The notes: a model not told the origin generated them from the letters alone. A DNA stretch of 64,000 nt from Flavobacteriales bacterium (GCA_016713865.1 JADJOG010000009.1:1-64000), one strand, 5' to 3'; counted from the stretch's first letter, positions 38,322 through 51,445 are shown. Program-made: numbers and translations.

Positions 38322-41300
38322 CGCAGCAAGGTCACGTGCCCCGTGTGGGTCTTCTCACCATCGCTCCTGCAATCTTGGATGTAGGTGAGGATCACGAAGT
38401 AGGTGCCATCTGGCACTTCCTCGCCATTGTTATCCAGCTTCCCGTTCCATGCGAGAGCTCCTTTCGCGCTGAACACCTTGGTGCCCCAGCGGCTGTAGAT
38501 ATCCATCTTGAACCGGGAGTAGTCGATATTCTGCGGGATGAAGAGATCGTTGTAGCCATCGCCGTTCGGCGAGAAAACATTCGGGATGATGGGCTCACCT
38601 GTACCCACCGCCGCGAAGGTCACCTGGACTGTATCGGTACGGGGACACCCGAATGGATCGACCGCATCGTACCAGTAATCACCAGGTAATGTCACGGAGA
38701 TCGACGCGGTAGTGGCACCCGTGCTCCAAACGACGGCATTGGTCTGGAACGGCGTTGCGAGGACTACTTGTTCGCCAGGGCATGCCAATCGATCAACCAT
38801 TGCCGGATAACCTGGCGAAAGCACCACATCGACCGTATCGCTGCCCGAGCAGAAGCCATCGGTTACCACCACGATATACTCACCCGGCGTTGCTACACTG
38901 ATGGTCTGCGTGGATTGATTGGTGCTCCACGCATATGTATCGAAGCCAGGGCCCGCATCAAGCACCACACTCAGGCCATCACACAATCCGATCGGGCTCA
39001 GCAGGTCGAGCGGGACCCCGGGTATCGTGAGGTCGATCGTCTGGGAATAGAAGGCGGTATCGCTGCAAATGACATCCACCAAGCCTAAGGTTATCGTGTA
39101 TTGGCCTGGTAAGTTGTACGCATGCACAGGATTCGTCTGCGTGCTGGTGGTGCCGTCGCCGAAGGTCCACAGATAAATGGTGCTGCCCGAGCTGAAATTG
39201 AAGAGTTCCACCGAAGCCGCATTGCAATCACCGGAAGGCACCGCATCGAAACGCGGCTGCAGGTCGGCAGGCGGCACCACGTTGATGACCACCTCGGCTG
39301 AATCGATGGCCACGCATAGGCCTTGCGCGATGCCGACAAGCGTAACCACATAGGTGCCGGGTTGCTGATACAGGTGCGCCGTGACCCCATCCGTGCTCGT
39401 GGGCGATCCATCGCCGAAATCCCAGAGCCAATCATCGGCCGAGCCGTTCGCGGAAAAGACGATCGGCAAACCGAGGCACGCATCGGTATTCGTGATGCTC
39501 ACATTGATATCCACCTGCACGTTCTGCTCGAAGTCGATCTTGAACACGCCCAAGTTGCAATTGGTGCTGTTGTTGGTGCTGCTCCAAACGCCCGGTGTGG
39601 TGGGGTAACTGAGCAATTGGCAGCCCGCGCAAACGGCTTGGTACACGATGCCATTCTTATCGAATCGGCTCGTTCCGCCATCAACGTGCTCCGCGCTGGT
39701 GCCACCGAAGAAGGTGGCATAGCCGAGTGATACCGCTTCGGCCTCAAGCAGCATCAGGTAGAAATCGCTGCTGTTGGTGGTTGATTGGAAGGCGTCGGCC
39801 GTGGTCGGCAGGCCCAATGTTGAACTGGAAAGCCCAGCCACGCCGAACGCATTCGTTGATCCGGCCCAGCCGCTGAAGTAGATCTGCCCGCAGTTGCTAA
39901 CCAAGAAAGCAGATGGAGAGATGTTCTCGCCGCCACCACCACCGATGCGCGTGCTCCATTGAGAAGTTGAAAGGTCCGCACTGAACTTGTGCAGGAATTG
40001 CGTGGCGCTCGGATTGGTGTACTTGCCAGGGGTGATGGGATATGGCCCGGTGGTCTGACCAACAACGAAAACCTCATCGGCGGTATTCAGTTGCACGAAG
40101 TAGGAAAGGTCAAGCCCGGTGGCGCCTACATAGGTGGTGCTCAGCAAAGGCGCTCCAGAAGAATGGAAGCGGGCGATGAATCCATCCGCCTGGCCCCCAT
40201 TGAACGCAGGGAAAGCCGGTGTTCCGGAAGAAGGCAGATTGCTGCTCACGGTGCCTCCCGTGATGTAGATATCGCCCGTGCTGGATGTCTGCACACCAAA
40301 GCCGGCATCGACACCGGACCCTCCGTAGTAGGTGGCCCAAAGCATGCTCGATAGGCTCGGGTCCATGCGGAAGACATACGCGTCGAGCCCGCCTCCGCCA
40401 AGCGCGGCCTGCACCGCATTCGGCGTGGTGAACATGTTCGCGCTCGAGGTGCTGGTGATCACGATCGGCTCTTCTTGCTGGTTCAGCACGATCTCGCCAC
40501 GGAACGGATCACCATAGTTCCGATTCGTGGGCGCCGTTTGATTCAGGCCATCGTTGCCGGAGCCGCCCACCCAAGTGCTACCGATGAGCGCAGTGGCCGT
40601 GCTGTTCAAATGCACCACCACGATATCGCATCCGTTGTTGTAAGTGAAGCCGTAGGAGGTAACTGCGAATGGCGGCAACGTACCACCGTTGAAGCTGTCG
40701 TCCCATGCGTCGGATGTCGTGGGGAAATTGGAGGAATTACTGGTGCCAAGGATGAAGAGTTCATCGGCACTATTCACCACCATGCTATGCGGCACTTCAT
40801 TCACGGAGCCGCCGATGTAAGTGCTCCAGACCAGAGTGTTCCCTGTAGGCGTGAATTTGCTAACGGCGATATCATTCTCGCCACCGCCATAATTCGCTTG
40901 CGCCACGCCCAATGTTGTCGGGTAGCCCGGGCTTCGCACCATGCCACCGCCGTAGAGGTGTCCGCTGGCATCATAGGTCGCGGTGAATCCGAAGTTGTCA
41001 CCCGAGCTTCCGCTGTAACTGCTGAAGACAACCGTTGGATCGATCACAAGGCGCGCTGATCGGTCGTAACCATCAGGCAGCACATACGTGATCCTCGCAC
41101 CATCGATCGCGTACTCGCAGCGAACCGGAACGCGTTCGCCATCGCGCTCCGTCCATGCGATCGGGCGCTGCTCAATCACCTGGCCGGCGCTTGTTTCAAT
41201 GTAAAGTAGGCCGCCTTCGACCCGGAGCTTGTCCTGACCCTCGAACTCAAGCTGGATGCGCGCGGCATCGGCATAAGGCTCCAGCATCCAATCGTACTTG

Positions 41301-41749
41301 AGCCCATCGTGCCCATCGATACGCATGCTGATTCCCGGATAGACGTTCGTGAGCAGCGCGCCACCGTACGCCGCTACGCCTCCTGCCCATTTCGACTGGT
41401 CATTGCCGATGAAATAGTTCACGTAATGAGGTAGCCGCTCCTCTCCTACGTGCGCCTGCGCGCCACCATTCACGAAACGCATGCGATAGGCATGCTCGCG
41501 ATATGGCGCATGCACAGCATTGGGTGCCGATGCATGCTGCGGACCACCGCTCTGCAGCACATAGGTGAGCGCGCCGCCCTCAACGAAGACAGCACCGCCC
41601 TGGGTGCGCGCCCGGTAAAGGACCTGACCAGGCCATTGGCCTTTGTTCTCATGGAACTCGAGGCCGTTGTGCGCATGGTCGTGCGCGGCACAAAGCGTGG
41701 CCGCAAGCAGGAGAGGGAACAGCGTTAATCGCGAAACGAAGTGGTTCAT
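38318..41749 (-). CDS. Gliding-motility-type surface adhesin, SBBP and PKD repeats, T9SS type B C-terminal domain
   Basis: Intact, 1143 residues. Signal peptide MNHFVSRLTLFPLLLAATLCAA. It then has the DUF7948-type opening (FHENKGQWPGQVLYRA), seven or so SBBP-type repeats of a beta-propeller-like region (FGGSSGDNF-like GSSGDNFGFTATYD, STYIGGSVNE, TYYGGSGVDAGFG), three PKD domains (WLWDFGDGSPTSTDG, LWTFGDGTTSTQTN), and finally the gliding-motility C-terminal domain (PNVFSPNGDGYNDLFIP, MDIYSRWGTKVF, DGTYFVILTY). Such proteins are secreted by T9SS and used for adhesion or motility. The start is ATG at 41749. Its TAA overlaps the uvrA TAG. Confidence 0.92.
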   Translation of the reverse strand: MNHFVSRLTLFPLLLAATLCAAHDHAHNGLEFHENKGQWPGQVLYRARTQGGAVFVEGGALTYVLQSGGPQHASAPNAVHAPYREHAYRMRFVNGGAQAHVGEERLPHYVNYFIGNDQSKWAGGVAAYGGALLTNVYPGISMRIDGHDGLKYDWMLEPYADAARIQLEFEGQDKLRVEGGLLYIETSAGQVIEQRPIAWTERDGERVPVRCEYAIDGARITYVLPDGYDRSARLVIDPTVVFSSYSGSSGDNFGFTATYDASGHLYGGGMVRSPGYPTTLGVAQANYGGGENDIAVSKFTPTGNTLVWSTYIGGSVNEVPHSMVVNSADELFILGTSNSSNFPTTSDAWDDSFNGGTLPPFAVTSYGFTYNNGCDIVVVHLNSTATALIGSTWVGGSGNDGLNQTAPTNRNYGDPFRGEIVLNQQEEPIVITSTSSANMFTTPNAVQAALGGGGLDAYVFRMDPSLSSMLWATYYGGSGVDAGFGVQTSSTGDIYITGGTVSSNLPSSGTPAFPAFNGGQADGFIARFHSSGAPLLSTTYVGATGLDLSYFVQLNTADEVFVVGQTTGPYPITPGKYTNPSATQFLHKFSADLSTSQWSTRIGGGGGENISPSAFLVSNCGQIYFSGWAGSTNAFGVAGLSSSTLGLPTTADAFQSTTNSSDFYLMLLEAEAVSLGYATFFGGTSAEHVDGGTSRFDKNGIVYQAVCAGCQLLSYPTTPGVWSSTNNSTNCNLGVFKIDFEQNVQVDINVSITNTDACLGLPIVFSANGSADDWLWDFGDGSPTSTDGVTAHLYQQPGTYVVTLVGIAQGLCVAIDSAEVVINVVPPADLQPRFDAVPSGDCNAASVELFNFSSGSTIYLWTFGDGTTSTQTNPVHAYNLPGQYTITLGLVDVICSDTAFYSQTIDLTIPGVPLDLLSPIGLCDGLSVVLDAGPGFDTYAWSTNQSTQTISVATPGEYIVVVTDGFCSGSDTVDVVLSPGYPAMVDRLACPGEQVVLATPFQTNAVVWSTGATTASISVTLPGDYWYDAVDPFGCPRTDTVQVTFAAVGTGEPIIPNVFSPNGDGYNDLFIPQNIDYSRFKMDIYSRWGTKVFSAKGALAWNGKLDNNGEEVPDGTYFVILTYIQDCRSDGEKTHTGHVTLLR

Positions 41750-41826
41750 CGGTGGTGATTGCGTGACGCGCCAAGGGCAGCGCCCGTTGGCTCCGGCCCG
41801 AATATCGGTAGCAAAGTCGTAACGCA

Positions 41827-43686
41827 CTACCTGAACTGAAGCTCATAAAGCTTCCGATAAGCCCCCTCCTGCGCCAGCAACTCCTGGTGATTGCCCTGCT
41901 CGACGATACCGCCCTTATCGAGCACGAGGATGCGATCGGCGTGCTGCACGGTGCTGAGGCGGTGGGCGATCACGATGCTGGTGCGCCCCGTCGTAATGCG
42001 CTCGGTGGCTTGCTGGATCAACTGCTCACTAAGACTGTCCACGCTGCTGGTGGCCTCGTCGAGCACGAGCACCGTGGGCTTATGCACCGCCGCGCGGATG
42101 AAGGCGAGCAACTGCCGCTGGCCCGTGCTGAGGATGCCGCCGCGCTCGCCCACCTCGGTATCGTAGCCCTTGGGCAGTTTCACGATGAAGTCGTGCGCGC
42201 CCACTTCCTGCGCGGCCGCGACCACCTCTGCGCGGGTGATGGCGGGATCGCCGAGGGTGATGTTGTTGTGGATGGAATCGCTGAAGAGGAAGACATCCTG
42301 CAGCACCACGCTGATGGCGCGCCGCAATTCGCTGAGCTTGTAATCGCGGATGTCGGCGCCATCGAGATAGACCGCGCCTTTCTGGAAATCGTAGGCCCGG
42401 CTCAGCACATTGATGATGCTGCTCTTCCCGCTGCCCGTTGCGCCCACCAGCGCGATCATCTGCCCGGCCTTCGCCTCAAAGCTGATGTCGCGCAGCACGT
42501 AATGCTCCCCCTCCGCTTCAATGCCATCGCTATAGGCGAACCACAGCCCATCGAAACGGATCTCGCCCTTCAGACCATCAGCATTGCGCGTGCCTTCGTC
42601 GGGCAAGGACGCGTCGGTGTCCAGAACCTTCATCACACGCTCGCTGCCCACCATGCCCATCTGCAGCACATTGAAGCGATCGGCCAATTGTCGGATCGGC
42701 CTGAAGAGCATGTTGATGAAGAGGATGTAAGCGAAGACATCACCCATCGTCGCGAAGCCCGCCAGCACATCCTTCACGCCCCACCACACCAGGAAACCGA
42801 GTGAGATGGCGCTGAGGATCTCGACCACCGGGAAGAAGATGCTGTAGGCCAGCACGCTGCGGATATGGGCGCCGCGGTGCTCCTTGTTGATTTCTTTGAA
42901 TTTGCGGTACTCCTGCTGCTCACGACCGAAGAGCTGCACCACGGCCATGCCCTGGATGTGCTCCTGCACGAAGGTGTTGAGCCGCGCAACTTGCGTGCGG
43001 ACATCCTGAAAACTCTTCTGGATGCTGTTCTTGAAGATGTTGGTGCTCCACAGCAGCAGCGGGATGGGCACCATGCTCAGCAGCGCGAGCTTCCAGTTCA
43101 CCACGAACATCACAACGACAACAACCAGCAATTTGAGGATGTCGCCCATGATCATGAGCAGGCCCTGCGAGAAGATGTCGTCGATGGTCTCGATGTCGCT
43201 GATCACGCGCGTGACGAGCTGGCCGATGGGGGTCTTGTCGAACCAGCGGAGCTTATTGCCGATGATGCGCGTGTACAAGCGTTGCCGCAGATCAAAGGTG
43301 ACGGCTTGCCCGAGCCAGGCGGTCCAGTATGCTTGGTAGAACTGCACGATGGTCTCGATGATCAAGAGCACAAGCGAGACGATCGCGACCGCCCACACCA
43401 ATGGACCAACACCGGCAGCTATGGTATCGGCCACCGCATTGGCGGCCCACGCAATGCCGCGCGCATTGAGTGAGGCATCCTCTGCGAGCCGGAAAAGCGA
43501 ATCGTAATCCGATGCGACGATATCGACGATCCAGCCCATGAGGATGGGTCGGACCACTCCGACGATGCTGAGCACGAACGTGAGTGCCACGCTCGGCCAG
43601 AAGAGTCTCCGATACGGCTGCGTGAACGCGAACACGCGCCCGAATAGCTTGCGGTCGAAGGCCTTACCCTGTGCGGAGGAGCTCAT
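41827..43686 (-). CDS. ABC exporter, fused permease and ATPase
   Basis: Intact, 619 residues from ATG at 43686. Six membrane helices (WPSVALTFVLSIVGVVRPIL, VGPLVWAVAIVSLVLLIIET, KLLVVVVVMFVVNWKLALL) form the type IV exporter domain. The ATPase follows with Walker A ALVGATGSGKSSI, Q-loop VLQDVFLF, signature ILSTGQRQLLAF and Walker B LVLDEATSSVD. In the signature motif STGQ replaces the usual SGGQ, as in one half of many MsbA/heterodimeric relatives. Substrate is unknown, and lipids or drugs are the common ones. It lies between truA and the gliding adhesin on the same strand. Confidence 0.9.
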   Translation of the reverse strand: MSSSAQGKAFDRKLFGRVFAFTQPYRRLFWPSVALTFVLSIVGVVRPILMGWIVDIVASDYDSLFRLAEDASLNARGIAWAANAVADTIAAGVGPLVWAVAIVSLVLLIIETIVQFYQAYWTAWLGQAVTFDLRQRLYTRIIGNKLRWFDKTPIGQLVTRVISDIETIDDIFSQGLLMIMGDILKLLVVVVVMFVVNWKLALLSMVPIPLLLWSTNIFKNSIQKSFQDVRTQVARLNTFVQEHIQGMAVVQLFGREQQEYRKFKEINKEHRGAHIRSVLAYSIFFPVVEILSAISLGFLVWWGVKDVLAGFATMGDVFAYILFINMLFRPIRQLADRFNVLQMGMVGSERVMKVLDTDASLPDEGTRNADGLKGEIRFDGLWFAYSDGIEAEGEHYVLRDISFEAKAGQMIALVGATGSGKSSIINVLSRAYDFQKGAVYLDGADIRDYKLSELRRAISVVLQDVFLFSDSIHNNITLGDPAITRAEVVAAAQEVGAHDFIVKLPKGYDTEVGERGGILSTGQRQLLAFIRAAVHKPTVLVLDEATSSVDSLSEQLIQQATERITTGRTSIVIAHRLSTVQHADRILVLDKGGIVEQGNHQELLAQEGAYRKLYELQFR

Positions 43687-43785
43687 GATTGGGAGATGAG
43701 CCGCAGAGGCGCTGAGACGCAAAGAACCCAACTGGTGCGGTTGGCTCCCATGCCCGCCTCCTTGGCGTCTTTGCGACTTTGCGGC

Positions 43786-44556
43786 TTATTCAAGGTCGCG
43801 AATATCGCTCGGCAGGAAGGGGTACACGACATGCTCCAGGTATAGCCCGCAGGCAGGGGCGCTGCGACCCGCGGCGTGGCGATCCTTGGCGGCAAGGACT
43901 TCGGCCATGTGGCTGGCGGGCTGTTGCCCTTTGCCGATGCGCATGCACGTGCCCACGATCGCGCGCACCATGTTGCGCAGGAAACGATCTGCCTTGATGC
44001 GGAACACATAGCCGTTGGGCGCTTCTTCCCATCGTGCCTCTCGCACATCGCAGATGCTGGTCTTCACATCGGTGCCCACTTTCTGGAAGCTGCTGAAATC
44101 CTGCGTGCCGATGAGCGCTTTGCACGCCTCGTTCATAGCGGCCACATCCAAAGCTGGCTTCAGTTGGTGCGAGAGCTTCGTAAGGAAGGGGTCCTTCAAC
44201 CGGTGGATGCGATAACAATAGCCGCGCTCGCTGGCGCTGAAGCGTGCGTGCGCATCGTCGGGCACCGCGATCACTCGCTTCACGGCGATGTCATCGGGCA
44301 GCAGGCTGTTCAAGCTGTACATGAAGCGCTCATCCAGCGACGCCTCGCTCGGCCCATCGAAGTGCAGGAAGAACTGCGTGGCATGCACGCCGGTGTCGGT
44401 CCTGCCGCAGCCGATGGCGTTCACCTTGTGCTGGTGCAGGGCGAATTGCAGCGCGCGCTCCACCTCGGCCTGCACGCTGGGCGCATCGGGTTGACGCTGC
44501 CAGCCGCGGTAGGCTGTGCCGTTGAAGGAAATCTCGAGGAAATAGCGGGGGACAAT
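43786..44556 (-). CDS. truA: tRNA pseudouridine synthase A
   Basis: Makes pseudouridine at positions 38-40 of tRNAs. Visible: RYFLEISFNGTAYRGWQRQP, VQAEVERAL, the active-site block AIGCGRTDTGVHATQFFLHF (catalytic Asp in RTDTGVHA), RFSASERGYCYRIH, FSSFQKVGTD and FLRNMVRAIVGTCMRIGKGQ. Length of about 255 residues is normal. The start is unclear. No ATG in frame precedes RYFLEISF, the first possible rare codon is ATT at 44556 or ATA at 44562, and the ATG just upstream is in another frame, so a one-base error near 44550 is likely. Confidence 0.9.
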   Translation of the reverse strand: MVPRYFLEISFNGTAYRGWQRQPDAPSVQAEVERALQFALHQHKVNAIGCGRTDTGVHATQFFLHFDGPSEASLDERFMYSLNSLLPDDIAVKRVIAVPDDAHARFSASERGYCYRIHRLKDPFLTKLSHQLKPALDVAAMNEACKALIGTQDFSSFQKVGTDVKTSICDVREARWEEAPNGYVFRIKADRFLRNMVRAIVGTCMRIGKGQQPASHMAEVLAAKDRHAAGRSAPACGLYLEHVVYPFLPSDIRDLE

Positions 44557-44620
44557 CTCTATGCGTGCGGCGAAAGTACCGGGACATTACTTCGCGTTCC
44601 CGCTGAACGGGATGAAACAC

Positions 44621-45118
44621 ATGCGCATCGGCCTCCTCTCCGACACCCATGGCTGGCTCGACCCCAGACTGAAGGAGCACTTCGCGCAATGCGACGAGAT
44701 CTGGCATGCAGGAGACATCGGCGACCTGAACGTGACCGACGAACTCGCCAAGTGGAAGCCCCTGCGGGCCGTCTGGGGCAACATAGACGATGCCCGGGCG
44801 CGCGCTTCATTCCCAGAGCATCAGCGCTTCAGCATGGGTGGTGTGAAGGTCTGGATGACGCACATCTGCGGGAGGCCTCCGAAATACGACCGCAACGTGA
44901 TCGACGAGCTGCGCCGCGACCCACCCGACCTCTTCATCTGCGGCCATTCGCACATCCTGCTGGTGCAGTTCGACCCGAAGCTGAATTGCCTCTTCATGAA
45001 TCCCGGCGCTGCTGGAAAGCATGGATGGCACCAAATGCGAACCGCCCTGCGTTTCACGTTGGAGGCAGGCAAGCCCAGGGACCTGGAGGTGATTGAACTG
45101 GGCAAGCGCGGAGGCTGA
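44621..45118 (+). CDS. Metallophosphoesterase of the YfcE/MJ0936 family
   Basis: 165 residues from ATG at 44621. Calcineurin-like metal motifs are in order: LLSDTHGWLD, HAGDIGD, VWGNIDD (GNxD), THICGRPP and FICGHSHILLV (GHSH). The fold and short length match YfcE-type phosphodiesterases acting on small molecules or nucleic acid ends. It is divergent from truA by a very short gap and precedes the DivIC-like gene. Confidence 0.87.
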   Translation: MRIGLLSDTHGWLDPRLKEHFAQCDEIWHAGDIGDLNVTDELAKWKPLRAVWGNIDDARARASFPEHQRFSMGGVKVWMTHICGRPPKYDRNVIDELRRDPPDLFICGHSHILLVQFDPKLNCLFMNPGAAGKHGWHQMRTALRFTLEAGKPRDLEVIELGKRGG

Positions 45119-45173
45119 AAGCCACCCACGATCGATCGTTGAATTCGAGTGGACTTTCGTCCCGCATGCCTCA

Positions 45174-45503
45174 ATGGCTCACCTGACCTTCACCACCGTG
45201 AAAAAGCTACTCGACCGGATTCCGCAGCGCCTTCGCAACCGCTATGGCTTGGCAACCGCTGTTCTGTTGGCATGGATCGCCTTCTTTTCCGAGAACGACA
45301 TCTGGACCACCTTCAAGAACCACCGCCAACTCATGCGCATCGAAGAGCAGAGCGCTTGGTACGCCAAGGAGATCGACAAAGCGCGCACACAGCTCAGCGA
45401 GATGAACAGCGACAAGCTGCACCTCGAGAAATTCGCACGCGAGCGCTACTTCATGAAACGTGAGAACGAAGACATCTTCGTGCTCGTGGCGTCGAAGGAC
45501 TAA
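45174..45503 (+). CDS. Septum formation initiator, FtsB/DivIC family
   Basis: 109 residues. A short cytoplasmic N terminus, a single membrane helix (YGLATAVLLAWIAFFS), then a periplasmic coiled coil (HRQLMRIEEQSAWYAKEIDK, ARTQLSEMNSDKLHLEKFAR) and the characteristic C-terminal RERYFMKRENEDIFVL. It would take part in the FtsL-FtsB-FtsQ divisome subcomplex. ATG at 45174 follows closely on the phosphoesterase gene (56 bases). Confidence 0.85.
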   Translation: MAHLTFTTVKKLLDRIPQRLRNRYGLATAVLLAWIAFFSENDIWTTFKNHRQLMRIEEQSAWYAKEIDKARTQLSEMNSDKLHLEKFARERYFMKRENEDIFVLVASKD

Positions 45504-45512
45504 CAGCCTATC

Positions 45513-46250
45513 CTATCTAGGAAGCAGGTGGGGCCCGGGCTCCGCGAAATTGAACTCTTTGCGCTTCATGCCGACCGAGTGGTTCACGATCACGGGGAAT
45601 GCGCGCGCGCGCTCCATGGGTGCCATCAATTCGTAATTCACCTCGCCGTAACTGTCCGTGAACTCCCAGAGCTCGATACCGCGATCACCTTCCACCTGAC
45701 GCACCACCACATCAACCGTATCCCGCTTGGGATCCAATGCGTGACTGATCATCGAGACGCATCGGAAGCTCATCGCTTCATCCGGCTCAGCTGGAACCCG
45801 TTCAACGATGGCATGGGCCACCGGACCATCGGTTTCGCTGGTGATCAACCACTGCGCATGCAGCTGGAATTGCCTGTGAACGCTCCAGTCGCTTGGCGAA
45901 TACAGGTAGTAACCGCCGTTCCAGCGTTTCACTCCGACGCGATTGAGCGGTTGGTGGCTTGAGCCTGTGCTTGGCGCAGGGCGAATGCCCAATTCCTCGA
46001 GCATGCGCCGCTGCTTGCGTACGAAGCGGTTCTGGCTCACATCGCCGATATCGCCTGCGACGCGCTGGTGCCAGATGCTGTCATCCGCAGCCGCGATGAA
46101 CACGGCGCGATAGCCGCCTTCGAAGCCGCGGTCAAGAAAGACCGTATCAGGTTTCACCACGGGTGCTTGCGCCAACGCCCGCGAATCGCATAGCGCTAAT
46201 GCGAGCAATGCGAAACCCACACTTGCCGACCGCTTCCACCACAAGCGCAT
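45513..46250 (-). CDS. Secreted protein of unknown function
   Basis: 245 residues. Signal peptide MRLWWKRSASVGFALLALAL ending about ALAQ. The mature protein has FLDRGFEGGYRAVFIAAADD, GVKRWNGGYYLYSPSDWSVH and RRQVEGDRGIELWEFTDSYG, probably an all-beta fold. I do not recognise the family. Its ATG lies 4 bases after the stop of the FKBP gene on the same strand, so the two are probably one transcript. Confidence 0.65.
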   Translation of the reverse strand: MRLWWKRSASVGFALLALALCDSRALAQAPVVKPDTVFLDRGFEGGYRAVFIAAADDSIWHQRVAGDIGDVSQNRFVRKQRRMLEELGIRPAPSTGSSHQPLNRVGVKRWNGGYYLYSPSDWSVHRQFQLHAQWLITSETDGPVAHAIVERVPAEPDEAMSFRCVSMISHALDPKRDTVDVVVRQVEGDRGIELWEFTDSYGEVNYELMAPMERARAFPVIVNHSVGMKRKEFNFAEPGPHLLPR

Positions 46251-46254
46251 CCGC

Positions 46255-46725
46255 TCAGTGATGATGTCCGCCTGGGCCATGCACATGCCCGTGGGAAATC
46301 TCTTCTTCCGTAGCCTCACGCACATCCGTCACTTCAACACTGAAATGCAAAGTGACCCCAGCGAGAGGATGGTTGCCATTGAGCACCACATCGCCGTCTT
46401 TCACCTCCATCACACTCCACACGCGGTGGTCGGGCGTTTGGAACTGCATGCCCTCTTCCACTTGCTGCCCGCCGAATTTGTCCATGGGCACGCGCTGCAC
46501 CAGGCTTGGATCGATCTCGCCATAGCCTTTCGCAGCTTCCACCTTCACCTGCAGGCTATCGCCAATTGTTCGGCCCTCCATCTCCGCCTCGAGACCCGGC
46601 ACGATCATGCCGCTTCCATGGATATAGGCGAACGGGTCCTTACCAGCGCTGGTATCAAGCAATTTGCCTTCCGGGTCATTCAAGGTGTAATGGAAGGAGA
46701 CGACGGAGTTCTTGGTGATGCGCAT
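46255..46725 (-). CDS. FKBP-type peptidyl-prolyl isomerase, SlyD-like
   Basis: 156 residues. MRITKNSVVSFHYTLNDPEG, LLDTSAGKDPFAYIHGSGMI and VPGLEAEMEGRTIGDSLQV form the FKBP barrel with the IF-domain insertion (AAKGYGEIDPSLVQRVPMDK, then NGNHPLAGVTLHFSVEV). The C-terminal tail HGHVHGPGGHHH is His-rich and can bind nickel or other metals, as in SlyD. It acts as a folding helper in the cytoplasm. A promoter is predicted just upstream. Confidence 0.88.
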   Translation of the reverse strand: MRITKNSVVSFHYTLNDPEGKLLDTSAGKDPFAYIHGSGMIVPGLEAEMEGRTIGDSLQVKVEAAKGYGEIDPSLVQRVPMDKFGGQQVEEGMQFQTPDHRVWSVMEVKDGDVVLNGNHPLAGVTLHFSVEVTDVREATEEEISHGHVHGPGGHHH

Positions 46726-46746
46726 GATGGAGTTTTGAAAGGGCGT

Positions 46747-46776
46747 CGAAGGTAGGTCCGACCAAACAACGCACAA
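46747..46776 (-). promoter_or_regulatory. Predicted promoter of the FKBP gene
   Basis: On the minus strand TTG (46774-46776), 19 bases, then TACCTTCG (46747-46754), one mismatch to TAnnTTTG. Spacing fits the Bacteroidota consensus. The ATG is at 46725. Confidence 0.4.
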
Positions 46777-46789
46777 GCGATCTTCGCCC

Positions 46790-49989
<3,200 letters not shown>

Positions 49990-49995
49990 TACGAC

Positions 49996-50784
49996 ATGGG
50001 CAATCTTATCACTCAAATCCTCGGGAGCGCGTTTCTAAGTGGAGGGCTCGTCTATCTACTGATTCGCACGTACCTGACAGAGCAAATAAAGGCCAGCATT
50101 AAGTATGAATACGATCAAGTAATTGAACGGCTCAGAGAACAAATCCGAAGTGGTGAGTTAATCGCCACCTCATCCATTGGCATTCAGTCTCAGGGTGCCT
50201 TGGAGGCGCATAAAGAGAGGTTGAAAGCCATTCAATCCGTTTGGGATGGATATCTGAAAGTTCGAGATTCAGTGCTCAGCGTTAGCTCATGGGATAGCAG
50301 CATTCTCGAGTCAGAGTTCGCCTCAATTCTATCTAGCCGCGAAATCAAGCAATTGGCTATGGTCAAGAATCTTCTTCAAGATGCCGATAAGGCCGCGGAC
50401 ACAAACTACGACCTCTATAACGAGGTATCTCGAACTCGCGCCTTTCTCAATGAGAGGATATGGCACACATTCTCCACCTACTACGTAGCTAAAACACGAG
50501 TTCACTATTTATACAGCGAAGGCTGTCGTAATGGAGTGATTATGCACTGGAAGCATGACAAGGCAATCAGAGAGCTTCTCGAACACAACCTGACTCGAGA
50601 AGAGGTTAGTGCTGTTTACCAGAAGGAGTTAGGGGGACTTACCATGCTGGGAAGTGTGATTGAACAAAAGCTGCTCGCAGAATTCCATCGCATTACTACC
50701 GGACGAGAGGCTGCTGATAACACTTTAGAACAAGCGAAGCGCTTGGCAGATCTCTCACGATCGGCTTCGCCAGAGCTTCATTGA
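49996..50784 (+). CDS. Unknown membrane-anchored protein, A+T-rich
   Basis: 262 residues. MGNLITQILGSAFLSGGLVY with LLIRTYLTEQI is one N-terminal membrane helix. The rest is a long, largely alpha-helical cytoplasmic domain (IKYEYDQVIERLREQIRSGE, QGALEAHKERLKAIQSVWDG). I do not recognise the family, though the layout (one helix, then helical bundle) is shared by small membrane-tethered proteins often found in defence or accessory loci. Composition is clearly more A+T-rich than the genes around it. It starts 6 bases after the mutase stop and is followed by hipBA, so it may be part of an acquired segment. Confidence 0.6.
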   Translation: MGNLITQILGSAFLSGGLVYLLIRTYLTEQIKASIKYEYDQVIERLREQIRSGELIATSSIGIQSQGALEAHKERLKAIQSVWDGYLKVRDSVLSVSSWDSSILESEFASILSSREIKQLAMVKNLLQDADKAADTNYDLYNEVSRTRAFLNERIWHTFSTYYVAKTRVHYLYSEGCRNGVIMHWKHDKAIRELLEHNLTREEVSAVYQKELGGLTMLGSVIEQKLLAEFHRITTGREAADNTLEQAKRLADLSRSASPELH

Positions 50785-51084
50785 GTTTCCCCACGTTCAA
50801 AACGAATTTCACATTCCTCGTTAGGGACAGCTGCGCAAGCCCTGTAATCAGGGCGCGGAGTTGCAGCGAATGGCCCGCCGGCGAGTCCTGATGAGGCTCT
50901 TGGGTGACACGCTGGAACGCCCGAATGAGCATCGATACATTAGTGGCTCAAACGCAGCACTATAGCCACTATTCATACTCTTTGATGCTTATGGGCCTTG
51001 TTAGGTGGAGCAAGGAAATGAAAATATGCGTATACTTGTAGCGTAGAAGCTGCGTTAATGAACCAATGGGCTTTTACGCTGCCT
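50785..51084. other. Region upstream of hipBA
   Basis: About 300 bases without a gene. Just before hipB is an A+T-rich stretch with TATGCGTATA and TATACTTG, which could be a promoter and HipB operator, but no clear repeated operator pairs are visible. Confidence 0.35.
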
Positions 51085-51445
51085 ATGAGCACCGTTAACT
51101 GGAACCTCTTAACCGATGCCAACGCTGTGGCGCGGCTGGGCCAAGAGATTAAGCGCATGCGCCTGGAGCGCAACATGAGCCAGGGCGAAGTGGCCAAGAA
51201 CACCGGCCTTGATCGCAGCACCATTGCGCGCTTGGAGGGCGGCAGGGCGGCCACCTTGCTCACCGTGGTGCAGGTGCTGCGCGCGCTGGACCGCCTGCAA
51301 CTGCTGGATCCGTGGGTGGCCGAGCCACCTGCATCGCCCTACATGCTGATGGAAGCGCAGGCCGAGCTACCTGAAGAAGCAACGCAAGCGCGCCGGTCGG
51401 AAGAAGCCCGACGTGCTGCCACCCAAACCCAAAAGCACATGGTAA
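51085..51445 (+). CDS. hipB: HipB-type antitoxin, XRE HTH (frameshifted tail)
   Basis: About 120 residues. The XRE helix-turn-helix is clear: ARLGQEIKRMRLERNMSQGE, VAKNTGLDRSTIARLEGGRA, TLLTVVQVLRALDRLQLLDP. The tail is in the wrong frame after about 51365. The alternative frame KKQRKRAGRKKPDVLPPKPK ends STW and TAA at 51443, the typical basic C terminus. It represses its own operon and neutralises HipA. An ATG 9 codons upstream (51058) is an alternative start. Confidence 0.85.
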